Shown in pieces: positions 49,239 to 60,822 of a DNA stretch of 64,000 nt (positions are counted from its first letter, which is position 1; each line of letters opens with the position of its first letter). The notes under the pieces were generated by a model. It was not told where the DNA came from. It made no database searches and worked only from the letters and a program-made list of their open reading frames with translations. The position numbers and the translations under genes were made by a program. Source of the stretch: Canna indica (taxonomy: Eukaryota > Streptophyta > Magnoliopsida > Zingiberales > Cannaceae); the NCBI GenBank assembly GCA_034359265.1, contig CP136890.1, forward strand, positions 38,910,501 through 38,974,500, in the 5' to 3' direction.

Positions 49239-50771
49239 TAATTATATTCTTATTCGACAGCTATGGTGGGTCGAGGTTATCGTCGGACGAAAGCTACAGA
49301 GTCTCCGATCAGTGAGACTCCCGATTCAACCGCACTTGCTTTTGCCGTTGATCCTCCTACTGCTGAGGCTAGTTCATCGAGACGCAGATGGCCACGCGGG
49401 TCGAACAGGATTCAGCCTCCGCCAGTCGTGGAACAACGCCGACTTATTTTTGTGATTGGCGAGCGGTAATGTATTATGAATTATCAATTATATATAATTT
49501 ATTATATCATAATATAATATTATACTTTATTTTTGTTGAGCAGGTTCGAGTAGGAGGATGTCCCCAGGACTATATCGGGGACAATCCAACGATATATGCA
49601 TGGGACCTGGCCCACTTGGTCTCACGTGCCCCGTGAGCACGTGGATATGCTCTGGCGTGAGTTTGAGGTACGTATTTAAAATTTTATATACATGTATTTA
49701 AATTTTTTTAATCAGCTTAATTATTATTGGTACTGACAATATTGTTTTACAGGCAAGCTATACTTGGCGAGAGGAGCAGAGGCCATTTATTTATAATGCG
49801 TGGAAGACCATTTCCCGACAGAGGTACAACTACTAGCTGGGGCAAGCTCGGGCACAAGCGATGGCCCGAGCTGGGGCCATAAACATAGCGGAGACTCGGG
49901 GGATACAACCTCGATTGGATTACTCCAAATATTTGAGATCAGCTTGTGTCGATATGGTCGATTGAGCGGTGGCAGGAGGTATCTAGGACTCCGGCTAAAA
50001 ACCGAATGTTGGGGGGAGGAGCGCGTCACACTAGCGACTCTATTTCATTTATCGTACACGCGAGACGCTTGTTTTAAATTATATATTTTATTTGTTACTC
50101 TGTGTACTGATTAATATATTTATTTTGTAAATGTAGACAACGGTGATGGATGACAAGATTATCCAGCGACCCTCACCGATGGAGGTGTTTGCGCGGACTC
50201 ACCTTAGAGGACATGGGGCGGGGGAGTACATCGACACTCGCACTGCAGTCATCATGGTAAGTATATTTGTTTCAATTATGCATTATTTATTTATAATTTA
50301 AGTTTTAGAAAAAATATGAAACAAAAACCAAACTCGTGTAGGAGACTTACACTCAGACGGTGACGCAGCACGGGGGCACCCCCGAGGATTTTGACGCGGG
50401 AGCGTGGGTCGAGGCTGCAGGCGGTTGAGACCATGGCCGAGTCTTTGACTTTGCTGATAGTGGACATGCACGAGCTATGCTCGGGCCACTTGGGGCACCG
50501 ACCCCTATAGCAGTTGGTGAGCAGCCCTCCACCTCCAGAATTAATGATCAGAATGGGAGGATATCGACACTGGAGGAGACGATCGCAAGACAGAGTGAGA
50601 TGATGGCTCATCAGAGTGAAATGATGGCTGAGATGCATGCCATGCTGAGATAGATGCAGGTTAGGCCAACGGTGTACATTCAGATCCATCGTCATCGACT
50701 CAGTCCATGCCGATGTACACTCAAGCACTCCAGATCCCGCCGTATGATCCCGACCTTCCTTCACCGTCGTA
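48900..50771 (+). pseudogene. CACTA second ORF region (En/Spm Transposase_24-like), broken
   Basis: An acidic frame at 48915-49136 ends in a long run of D and E, and then an AT microsatellite follows. 49262-49469 opens MVGRGYRRTKATESP. Later pieces read SYTWREEQRPFIYNAWKT, EVFARTHLRGHGAGEYIDTR and GGTPEDFDAGAWVEAAGG, matching the Ptta/En/Spm family. Intron-like GT/AG spacing separates them, and stops interrupt the last piece. The sister copy at 33880-34289 is uninterrupted. Confidence 0.75.
49171..49236. repeat. (AT)n microsatellite, 33 units
   Basis: An uninterrupted AT dinucleotide run just after the acidic CACTA frame. Likely highly polymorphic in length. Confidence 0.97.
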
Positions 50772-51549
50772 GTGAGCTTTTATTATTTTATGAGTTGATT
50801 GACTTGGATATTGACTTGTTATATACTTGTTACTTGGATATGTTAGAGTTACTTCTTTTGTGACTTGATATATTGATTCGTATCGTGTTGATACGATAGT
50901 TTTGATTTCGTATATTTTTTATATGAATGTGGATAATTATAATTATAAGTATAATTATTTTGATATATATCTTGGTGTATTTGTGATGTGTGTATGAATG
51001 TATGTGTATTTGAATGGATGTGTTTATGGGTGTGTGAGTTATATATCATGTTATAAATGTATCAATGGAAATTTCTCAGTTACAGATTAACATCATCAGC
51101 AATGGCCTTTCCATGAAAGTGTATCGTAATACCTGGGCTGCAAACTTAAAGCCATTGCTGATGAACAACAGCAACGACTTAGCAACAGCCTTTCAGCAAA
51201 GGCTTTGCAACGGCTTGTGGGTCGTTGCTGATGGTAATATCCACACCAGTTGGCGAGTCATTGCGGAACCAGTGTTGATAAAAGTAGCAGCAACAACAAC
51301 GCCTCGTTGCGGAACCATTACTGATAATGTATCAATAATGGATACCGCCCATTGCGGAACCGTTGCTGGTAATATCATTGGCAACTACATGAGCGGCCAT
51401 TGCAGATCCGTTGTTAAGTTATCAGGTATGTCATCGTCTGCAACGGCTGCGTTGCAACGGGTTTAGCTGTTGTTGACCGTTGCTGATGGTCTTCAGTAAC
51501 GACATAGCAACGGATCCAACCATTGTTGATGCTCGTTATTCCAGTAGTG

Positions 51550-51638
51550 ATGTTAACCCACCGTTAAAATTGACTCATTTCAGTCGTTTGACCCGACACA
51601 TGGCATCCTAGTCATAAAAATATCTAAACTAACCATTA
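51550..51638 (+). repeat. MULE left TIR, middle part
   Basis: It matches the reverse complement of about 54835-54960 (GTTAACCCACCGTTAAAATTG against GTTAACCCGCCGTCATAATTG style text, then TTTCAGTCGTTTGA and TCTAAACTAACC). It links the CACTA 3' end to the Tourist-like insertion. Confidence 0.8.
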
Positions 51639-52656
51639 GGGTTCGTTTGGTTTGCAAACTGTTCGTCATAGGACACCAGACAGGGACAAGGACAGAACAT
51701 GTGTCCTAGGACAACATCTATACCATGTTTGTTTCGTCAAGAATAGGACACGATATCCAGTCTCGTTCTGCATTTGTTTCGCTATAACACAGTCCCGTAC
51801 ATGACAAAATGACCAAAATACCCTTTGCATATTTTTAATGTTTAAATTCAATTTTATACATAAAATTCTTCATACAAGGCACCAAACAAGACACCAAACA
51901 AGGCACCAAACAAAGTAAGTTGAGAGCTACAAAATCAATATAACACAACTAATTAAGTAGTCAACAATGATATCTTTTGATTGAAATTCATAACGTTGTT
52001 ATCGTACTACAAATCTAAATTAGAAAATACAAATTTTACATTCTTAGTCCAAAGTGAAACACAAAATTTCTGCTAATTCTCATTAATCAGCATCCTCAAT
52101 TTCTTCGTCTTCAGGTACACCTTGCAGATACAGCACATTGTTGCACGTGCAAAAGAAATGAAGCAAGTAGGCTTAATGGAGTCAATTACCACAAAGCCAC
52201 ACTTCCTGATCCAAGAGCATGATGAAGGAGCTCTGAAGTTTCTCAAGGACATAAGGTGTTGTAGAATTGGTAATCCTTCCAAGGGGTTTAAGCTTGAGTT
52301 CTTATTTGATCCCAACCCTTACTTTAAGAATTCAGTCCTGACAAAAACATATCACATGAGCAACAGTGATGATGATCCAGTTCTGGAGAAAGCAATAGGG
52401 TAAAACATTTTACGTTCTTGTCTAAGAATTGCTTGCTAATTATTTCCATCTATTTTGCTTCCTGCTCAGCAATGTCTAATGAGTTTTCTTTAGGTCTCAA
52501 ATTGAATGGTATCCTGGGAAGTGTTTGACACAGAAGGTTATTAAAAAGAAACCAAAAAAAGGATCAAAGAACACAAAGCCTATAATTAAAACTGAAAACT
52601 GTGAAAGTTTTTTCAACTTCTTCAGTCCACCTCAATTGCCTGAAGTTGATGATGAA

Positions 52657-52689
<33 letters not shown>

Positions 52690-53985
52690 ATTGATGGGTT
52701 TGCTGAAAGAAATGGGATGCACTCTTGTTATTGAGATAATTGGGATTCAATTTATGGATATGCACTTAATGTTGTCTTTCTTTTTTCATTTTTCTTGAAC
52801 AGGCTGAAATTGGAGAATCTAATCGAGCAAGATTATGATATTGGGTACTGCTTTTAAATTCGTTCATAATTGTTAGGTTGCTTTAACACCCCTATCATTT
52901 TCAAAATGATGAACTCATTGCCAACCGAACTTAATTATGTTCAGTTCATTGCCAACTGAACTTAATTATGTTCAGTTCATTGCCAACGAATATCCTCCAC
53001 ATATTAGTAATCTTTTGGTAGCTCTGATGCTGAAGCAGGTTCTGATTGTGCAGATCTACATTTAGAGACAAGATCATTCCACATGTTGTCATGTGGTTTA
53101 CGGGGGAGGCTTATCAGGAAGATGATTATGGACCCATAGATGACAATGATGAAGAAGAGGGAAATGATAATGACGGTGAAGAGGAATGAAAGACTAGAAA
53201 AAAGGTGCATTATCAGCTTATGACAACTTATGCAGTAGGAATTCAATAAAAAATACCTTGGAACAGTATCATCTTATGCAGTAGGAATTCAATAGACTGA
53301 ACAACTCGAGTATTAAAAATGGCAATTTGGAAACACAAGACCCATGGTTCACGACAAAAGCAGGAGATCGCGTACCTTCTTGAAATTGAGAGCCTTGATA
53401 GTTCTTGAAGAGGGTGGGCGATCTCTCCAGCACCTGTGCGAAGCCGCCATAAGAGCGGTGGGCGGTCAGGTGGGCTGAGAGCACAGTGAGCCGTACGGGG
53501 TTCGTCTAGGAAGGGGAAGAAGATGGGGGAAGAAGATGGTGAAGGTCATGGCGCAACCTAGCTTGGGGCTAAAGGGGAGCCGGTGGAGGGGGCGACCTTC
53601 TTGGAGCTGGTGGAGTGGGCGGCGACGGCGTGGGAGGCCGCCGACGAGCAAGGGTGAGAGAGGGGCCGGAGGAAGAGGGTGGAACGGGATCGAACGAGGG
53701 GGAGGGTGATCCGGCGGAGTGCGACAGTTGGTTCCCAAGTCTTCGAGATCGCGAAGTGAGAGCCTGAGAGACCCGTGTTTAGTCGAGGGCAATGAGGTCT
53801 TTTTACCTCAGAGTCCTCCGCCCTATTTTGGTGTACTGAAAATTTTCTCGGTACACCAAAAGGACCCAAAATCTTATCCCGAACAGGATTCAAAATCCTA
53901 CCCCTCTCCATTTTTACAAAACAAACAGGGGACAAGAGTTGAAATCCAGTCTAGTCCCCGGTTTTTTAATGAAACAAATGGGCCC
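51639..53985. mobile_element. Tourist/PIF-like element carrying a NAP1 gene fragment
   Basis: The left end is GGGTTCGTTTGGTTTGC and the right end reverse-complements to GGGCCCATTTG. The 3-bp duplication TTA (51636-51638 and 53986-53988) is confirmed by the uninterrupted right MULE arm. It has the same terminal family as the MITE at 38678. There is no transposase. Interior: four exons of NAP1 with introns (52208-53189) and a GC-rich segment at about 53470-53800. Confidence 0.85.
52208..53189 (+). pseudogene. NAP1: Captured 3' part of NAP1 (nucleosome assembly protein 1)
   Basis: Four exons with intact GT/AG borders and compatible phases: about 52208-52399, 52494 to about 52705, 52803-52844, 53054-53189. 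They read [61 protein letters not shown], an acidic D run, EQDYDIG, then FRDKIIPHVVMWFTGEA and an acidic tail to a TGA. NAP1 is an H2A-H2B histone chaperone. The N-terminal half is absent. The borders of exon 2 are blurred by a (GAT)n expansion. Because introns are kept, it was copied as DNA, not through mRNA. Expression is unknown. Confidence 0.85.
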
Positions 53986-54022
53986 TTAAAGTCGTATTAA
54001 ATATAATCATAATTGAGCAATA

Positions 54023-54678
54023 TTGCATCCATCAATATCTTCAATATCGTCTTCAATCACATCTTCTATACAGTCTCATATAAGAAGAAGACATGATTTC
54101 ATGTATGAAGGGCATGAACTGAGATGTTTTTGTGAAGACAAACATGAAATTCTTGAATATTGGTCGGGGAAAAACCCGAGTAGGAGATATTATTCATGTC
54201 CTAGCTGTGGAGTGAGGGTACTAAATCATGTTTTTTGGATAATATTTTCTAATGTTTCTTAGTTGTGTACAAGGGTTGTGTAGATATGAGATATTTATAT
54301 TGCTTCTTTTTTTTCAGCCAAGTGCATGAGTGAAATTTTTTCTATGGTATGACACTGATGAGGATATGAAAGAGAGGTCAAAAACTCTGCTTCTTGAACA
54401 CCATGATGAGAATACAAAGTTGACTGAGAAAATTATAAGACTGGATTGCATGATTGATCACCAAGCCGATACATGTCTTCAATGAACTCCATGATACAAT
54501 ACAGGAAATGGCCATGCAAATAGAGAACATGTCTTCAATGATAATGAATTTTGGATTTCAAGTGGAAGAAAGCACAAACAGGGGAAACAAAAGGGAAAAA
54601 TTGCTAATGATAACACTTTATTCGATGGTTGTTATAGTTTTTGTTTGTTGTGGATTTTATAATTTTTATTGTTAAGGA
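54023..54678 (+). pseudogene. GRF-type zinc-finger gene carried by the MULE
   Basis: LRCFCEDKHEILEYWSGKN, then PSRRYYSCPSCG (54110-54220), fits the GRF zinc-finger pattern (C-x-C, later NPxRRYY and CPxC). After a probable intron ending TTTTTTTTCAG near 54318, WYDTDEDMKERSKTLLLEHH continues in another frame. The end is a coiled-coil-like stretch and a C-terminal hydrophobic helix (ITLYSMVVIVFVCCGFYNFY) before a TAA. Domain plus coiled coil plus C-terminal membrane helix is a common plant layout. One frameshift is likely. The start lies within or next to the left TIR. Confidence 0.7.
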
Positions 54679-54734
54679 GATTTTGGATGTGGGGTAGGTA
54701 TATTTTGGATGATATTTTTTTGTTATTTTTTGAT

Positions 54735-55114
54735 GGTCCTACAATATTCTTTGTGATTTAATAAGCCTATATTGAAGAGATCAATGGATACAATATTGCT
54801 CAATTAGCGTTCTATTTAATATGAGTTTAAGGGTTAGTTTGGATATTTTTATTATTTAATTATGTCACGTAAGGTGTGACATGTCAATATTTTATGATTG
54901 ATATGCCATGTGTTTCGAATCAAACGACTGAAACAGGTCAATTATGACGGCGGGTTAACATGAGGGCAAGATTACTTTAGTTTGATAAGTTTAGGGATAA
55001 CATTATTAATTGCACCCGTTTGGTAAGTTGAGGGGTAACATTGCACCCAAATAAAGTAGAAGGGTAATATTACTCTTTTTGCAATAGTAGAGGGGCAAAT
55101 TTGCATCTTCATCC
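54735..55114 (-). repeat. MULE right TIR (about 380 bp)
   Basis: It is the uninterrupted inverted copy of the left arm, and supplies the empty-site sequence for both the CACTA and Tourist-like insertions. Confidence 0.82.
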
Positions 55115-55123
55115 AAATAATTT

Positions 55124-55420
55124 GATCTTCAAATAAATATGAAGTTTCCAAAGCGAAACCCACAATTGAGAATTATATCATAATCAGAAGGAATATTTCT
55201 AGGAAACTTGTAAGACCAACCTAGTGGTAATATTTTTAGTAGCTTCCATCATCCATATCCAATTGTCCTGATCAGGCATTAAGGGCAAATAAATCATTTT
55301 AATGGATTCTCACATCAAAGGAAACAAACTCATGCTATTAATACAACAACTAACCTTTAATTGACTGATCTGAATATATTGGCATTTTTGTGTGATAATG
55401 AGGGCTTTCTCATCTTTGTA
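55124..55420 (-). pseudogene. LINE 3, second fragment (upstream of the MULE cut)
   Basis: On the minus strand text such as PDQDNWIWMMEATK, followed by FRFGNFIF, fits LINE sequence just before the zinc-binding RVT domain found at 23345-23577. Joined at AAATAATTT the two pieces are consecutive. It is weakly conserved, with stops. Confidence 0.5.
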
Positions 55421-55470
55421 CATATGGAGACCCTTTTATTGTGTTAGGGTTTTTGGCGGAGGCAGCTATA

Positions 55471-57120
55471 TGTTGGCCTAAGATTTTCAACTTTGGTCTT
55501 AATCTCGGTTTTGATGATAACAAATTTGGAACTAATGATTTCATAGAGAAATATTTTCAGGTTTCATATCGGTTAGCGCACGACGTCCCCGATCGAAAAA
55601 ATTAAAGAAATTGGAGAAATCGGTAAGGACGCTCGTCGACGCTTGGGATTCTTCGGAAAGTTGAAGTTTAGGTCTAGGGTGTCTAGCATGTGTTGTAAAT
55701 CCTCATGATGATGCATAAGAATGCAAAAACCAAACCTGAATTCCAAAATATGAAAAATCGGCAAATTAGAAAATGACCATGGAATTCACTAAGCTTGGGG
55801 ATCTCCTTGGAGGGCTATATGACCTAGACATTTTCTTGCACAAAAAATGCCGGTAATTGTTCCTTGGGTTAAAACTAGATAACGAGGTATTTAAAAAAAA
55901 TTGGAAGCCTTTAGCATACCCATATTTGACCCGGGAGATTAGAAAATTTCCGTTTTCCAAAAATTTGTACTAGACCCCAAAAACTAGCTTTTGATTCTTA
56001 AAGATTTTGATTTTTTAGATATTTTTATTGAATCCAAATGGGGGTAATCCTTATATAACATTTATGTTTTAAAGTTAAGAAATATTAGATAAGTAGACTT
56101 AGCGAAGACGGAACCCAGAAACGAGCAACAAGCAAAAACTCAACCAAATCAAGCAGTGCAGTCTGCCCAGTTTTGGTCGATCGAATGCTGCTAAAAATTG
56201 GCAGTAGGCAAGTCGATCGACCGAATGATCGACCGAAGTGTGCCAGAAAGCGACAGTATGCCTTCGGTCGCTCGGTCGGTCGACCGGACCTACGATCGAA
56301 CGACAAAAATGACTAGTTTCCTAGCCGTTGAGTTGGGTGTTTCATGCCAACTCTTTAGGGCTTATAAATACCAAGCCATGGGAGTCTTTCCTCCATGATC
56401 TATGATTCCATTGAGCCATTCTTGATCATTCTCAAAGCATTTCTTGAGCCATCCCTTTAATAACCCTAGTTTCCATGATACATCATTGATCTTGCCTTCA
56501 AGCTTTGAACGATTCATCATTGAGGCATCAAGAGGAACTAGGACTCGTGTTTGGAGCTAAGTATTTATTGTATTATTTATTTGCTCTATTATTTGTGTAT
56601 TTTTATGATTTATTTCAGTGTATTTGAGCTTGTAAAGACCTAGGTTGTTAGGTCTTGAAATTGAGTAATTGCCTTTGTGTTTGAGGCTTAATTCCACCAG
56701 TGTAAACATAGTTTACTAGGATTAGTTGAGTTGTCCCTTAGGGTTGAGGTGGAAGAGTGCTCTCAGTAAGAAGACGGAGACTTCCGAGTGTGGAAGTGCC
56801 TTAGGTTGAGAGCGAGACTCTTCGGGTTAAAGTCCTCGTTGTAAGGAAAACAAGATTAATCTAGTAAAGCTTAGTTTGGAAATCCTAAGCGGGGTGCTTA
56901 GGTAGTGGAGTAGGCATTGGGGCCGAACCACCATAAACAATTGTGTTAGCATTGTTCTCTTTGTGTATCGCATTATTTGTCTTCATTACTCGCTTCTACA
57001 TTTAGTCGTTGAATTATAAATTGCCTAAGTAGTTTAAGAAAAATTTAAAATTGAATTTAGACAAATTGATTTAATTGACTCACTATTCACCCCCCATTTA
57101 GTGTGGTCATTTCACCAACA
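55471..57120 (+). mobile_element. Solo copia LTR D (family C)
   Basis: It starts TGTTGGCCTAAG and ends TTCACCAACA, 1650 bp. The flanks CTATA and CTATG match at four of five bases. It lies at the LINE 2 ORF1 start codon: removing it rejoins GGCAGCT to ATGTTCTTTTCG. It contains TCGATCGACC palindromes (56170-56300), TATAAATACC near 56360, and the AAGACCTAGGTTGTTAGGTC block. Confidence 0.88.
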
Positions 57121-57122
57121 CT

Positions 57123-58907
57123 ATGTTCTTTTCGTGGGTTCCTCGGTCGATGGCAGGCAGAGGAGGTGTCAGGTGTTTCAATGGTGATCGGAGGCTCGGA
57201 TCTGGTTCTTTTCCACCGCCGGTGCCGATGGAGGTTCAAGATCCATCTGATGGAGGTCTTAAGCTTCGAGTGGGTGTTTCTTAGAACCCAATGTTGGATC
57301 AAGTTCGGACAGGTTCGTCTTCTTTGCCTCTCCCCTTTGGTAAATCCAAGATCGCTTCTAGTGTTTCATCTTTTGAGCCGATCTTGAGCCAAGATCAGGC
57401 AGTTATGCTTCCTTCACCTCCTTCTTCTGGTAGATCTAAATTTTCTTCCGGTAATCCACCTTTCGAACTGATTTCTTGGGCAAATCTTTTCAAAAATAAA
57501 GCATCTAGTAATGTTTAGTTTTCTTCTTTTGAAACTTTGTCAAAAATTAAAGCATCTACTGTTGATTTTGTTGAGTTTGAAGAATATGAGCTTTTTAAGT
57601 ATCGACAACCTTGATTTTCCTCTATAATCGGTTGTTTTTTGTGTAAACCCCCTTTACATTTTCATCTAAGGGAGTGGGCTTTTAACGTTTGGAAATCCTT
57701 TGAGATTATGCATGTCATTGACCTTGAAAATGGTTACTTCATTTTTGTTTTGATTCTGAGGAGAATGCATTAAAGGTTTTGTCTGATGGTCCTTGGGCCT
57801 TTAGGGGGGAGTTGCTAATCCTCAAATCGTGGAGGCCTGATTTCTAGGTCCTCATTGAGGAATTAACCTCTGCCCTTGTTTGGGTTCAAATGTCGGATCT
57901 TCCTTTAGAATATTGGAATAATGAATGTTTATTTAAAATTGCTAATATTCTTGGCAAGTCTTTGCGTATTGATGATAAATTCTTTTTTTTGGAAAACGGT
58001 AAGTTTATGCAGATATGCATTGAAATAGACTATTCCAGACTTCTGAAACAGGGAGTCTGGCTTGGTAAGCCAGGTGTGGGTCTTTTCCAATGTGTTTGAT
58101 ATGAAAGACTCCATTAGTTTTGTTTTAAGTGTGGTTGTCTTGGCCACCAAGTATCTTCTTGTATACAGGGTAAGATTTCCAAGGAGGATAATGATATTGT
58201 TACTATTATTTCTACATTCGTTTCTAATGTTAGTAATGTTATACTTGTTTTGAGTAATTCTGATATGGATACTGGCAAGACTATTTTGAATCATTTATTA
58301 GTAACTTTGGTACAATTTATGATCCTTGGATAATGGTTAATAGGAAGGGTAGGAAAGGTATGCCAGTTAAGGCTCTAGGTAGAGGTCTAGAAGATGTTAA
58401 GGAGGCTGAGGACTATATTCCTTATGATGAAGTTATGACACTTGATGAAACCTAGGTCAGGCTGGTGCTAGTATTGTGGAAAACTTGCAGGGATCTTATA
58501 TTACAGATCATAACTTAGAAACCATATCAGCTTTGAATGCTGAGAGCCACCTTTCTTTTCAGAAGGATGATCTAGTAAATGTCCGTATTCATATTGGGGA
58601 TGTAGGTGGCAAAACTCCTAGGTCTAGTACTACTAGCAACTAGGGATTCAACTCTCTTATTGAGAAAGTCACACCTTCTCTTGATGTGCTTGATCAAAAA
58701 GGGAAGAGTGTGATTGTTGGGTCTGTTGAAGGGCCCTTTAAGGCAGTTGTTAAAGGTCATATTGGTAAATCTAAGGCCCCTAGAACTGATATTGCTAAGA
58801 ACTTGCTTAAGGTAGATAGTCTAATAAACACTAAGAAAATGAGACCTTGGAAAGATGTTTCTGAGTTAAAAAAGAACTTAGATGCTTTCCTTAATTTCAC
58901 TCCTTGA
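57123..58907 (+). pseudogene. LINE 2 ORF1
   Basis: It opens MFFSWVPRSMAGRGG. SDLPLEYWNNECLFKIANIL and LIDDKF-like text near 57890-58040 with QICIEIDYSRLLKQG match the DUF4283 domain. A knuckle CFKCGCLGHQVSSC lies at 58110-58152, preceded by an in-frame TAG. The C-terminal part to 58907 is basic. Stops at several points show decay. Confidence 0.7.
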
Positions 58908-58963
58908 TCTTCTCAGTCCACTGATTTCCCTATGGTCCCTTTGGGGGAGGCTGGGGAGGAACA

Positions 58964-60822
58964 ATGAGCTTAGAAAAGTGGGGGGTTTGGACAATCAATC
59001 TAAATATGCAAATGAAAACATTGAGTTGGAATTGTAGAGGTTTGGACAGAAAGGAGGTAGTTAATTTCATTCATATGAATATCAAAATCAAGAAACTGGA
59101 TATGATATTTTTACAGGAAACTTATATTTCTAATGATTCTATTATTAATTATGTTAAGTAGTTTGGTAGACATTGGTGTTTCTCTATTTTTCTTGCTGAT
59201 GGTACCTCCGGTGGACTTTTGTTAGCTTGGAATTCATTATCTATCAGATTGCATATTATTTCTAAGTTTAAACATTGTTTTAATGCTGTTGTGTGTTGCA
59301 ATGATTGTGTTCCATGGCTTTTTACTGGTGTATATGCCGATAACAATCCTACTGTTACACTTGCTTTTTGGAATGAACTTAAAAATTTAGATTTTCAGGA
59401 TATTCCTTGGTTAATTTGTCGGGACTTCAATTGTATCCTTAGTAAGAATGATAAATTAGGAGGTAGGCCTTTTAGTTTGAACAGTAGCACCTTAGCTTTG
59501 AAGGGGTGTATTGATAACTGTGGGCTTATTGACCTAGGTTTTAGTGGACTCAAATATACCTGGTGTAACAATAAGTCTCTTGGTAGGATTTTGGCGAGGC
59601 TTGATAGAGTTTTTGCCAATGTTAATTGACTTAATTTTAATGGTACCAAGGTTTTTCATTTGGATAGGGCTATCTTTGACTATTCCCCTGTCCTTATACA
59701 TATTCAGGATAAGTCTGATAGGGCTGTCTTTAGATTTTCTTTTCAAAATTTTTGGACTTATTACCCTGAGGTTGAGGATATAGTTAAGGAATCATGGTGT
59801 TCTGACTCTTAGATGTTTACCTCTCCTATGGACCTAGTCTCTCACAACTTTAGGTGTCTTGGGGGAAAGTTATCCTCATGGAATAAACATGTTTTGGGAA
59901 AGTTAGAGGATAGACTTGCAATTGTTAAGTCTCAAATTGTGGATCTTGAGTTGTTAGACTGTTCTGGTGGTTTATCTAAAGAATGGCTAGGTAAATTGGT
60001 TAGTCTTTATAGAGCATCAAAATGAATTTGATTCTCAAATCTGTCAAAAGTGGAGTGCACTTGCCAAGGGTAACTAGATTAGGAAGGGTGAGAAGAATAC
60101 TAGGTATTATCATCTCTTAGTCACATCTAGAAGAAGAAAAATATATATTTATGTTATTAAATTTGATGGGTCTATGTTTTCTGATTCAAATGAGATTGTT
60201 CATTGTTTTGTTTCATTTTACAAGGATTTGTGGAAATTTCAAGATAATTTTGACTCTTTGAATTATGTTTTTCTTGAAATGGGTGGTATTGATAGCTTCT
60301 TTCATGATTACATTATAGCTTAATTTTCTATTGATGAAGTGTTTAGTGTGGTTAAAACTATTGGTATGGGGAAAAGCCCGAACCCATATAGGTTTACTGG
60401 GGAGTTTTTTAAACACTATTGAAAGGATGGTTCTATACCTGTGCTTGCTGTCTTTAATTCATTCCATGAACATGGTGTTGTCCCTAGTACTTGGAATGAG
60501 ACTAATTTGATTTTTATTCCCAAAATTGATTGTCCTATGCACATTAAGGATTTTAGGCCTATATCTTTGTGTAATGTAATATATAGGAATCTTACAAAGA
60601 CTTTAGCTAATAGGATTAAGCCTCCACTTAATAACTTGATATCTAAAAATCAATCTATTTTTTTTCTGTGCCGATTCATTCATGATAATATTTTAATTGC
60701 TCAGGAGATAATTCATCATGCTTATAACTCTAAAGGCCAGAATCCTTTTGTGATGATGAAAATTGATCTTGAAAAGACATATGACAAAATTTCTTGGAGT
60801 GCTATTTTTCATCCTATGCGTT
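58964..60822 (+). pseudogene. LINE 2 ORF2: endonuclease and start of reverse transcriptase
   Basis: TLSWNCRGLDRKEVVNFI and IFLQETYISN begin the endonuclease. DFNCILSKNDKLGG and LIDLGFSGLKYTWCNN follow. The reverse transcriptase starts near 60540 (DFRPISLCNVIYRNLTK) and reaches motif A (MMKIDLEKTYDKISW). It ends at the foreign junction near 60817, before the catalytic DD box, which is absent from the window. Several stops are present. Confidence 0.8.

Larger units (their letters stand above)
23802..51549 (+). mobile_element. CACTA (En/Spm) element in the MULE left TIR, heavily nested
   Basis: The left end is CACTACTAGAAATG (23802); the right end reverse-complements to CACTACTGGAATAAC (51549). 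Both ends have the subterminal CAGCAACGGCT-type repeats. The other MULE arm shows the unoccupied site CCCTCATGTTAACCC, so the 3-bp duplication is ATG; it is kept on the right (51550-51552) but reads ACA on the left. Plus-strand transposase pieces lie at 40700-42752, 48174-48880 and 48900-50771. It carries two solo LTRs, a copia element, a gypsy element and an inverted second CACTA end. That both termini belong to one original element is an inference. Confidence 0.72.
23587..55114. mobile_element. Mutator-like element (Pack-MULE type) with nested insertions
   Basis: The left end starts GGGCGAAGGTACAAATTT; the right end, reverse-complemented, starts GGATGAAGATGCAAATTT. A perfect 9-bp target duplication AAATAATTT flanks it (23578-23586 and 55115-55123). 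The TIR is about 380 bp: the left copy is scattered over 23587-23801, 51550-51638 and 53986-54060, and the right copy is 54735-55114. Without the CACTA and Tourist-like insertions the element is only about 1.4 kb and carries a GRF zinc-finger gene. No MULE transposase is present, so it is non-autonomous. Confidence 0.82.

Noticed and set aside
49072..49455. Protein with an IYIYIY repeat
   Set aside because: The frame is just a translation of the AT microsatellite.
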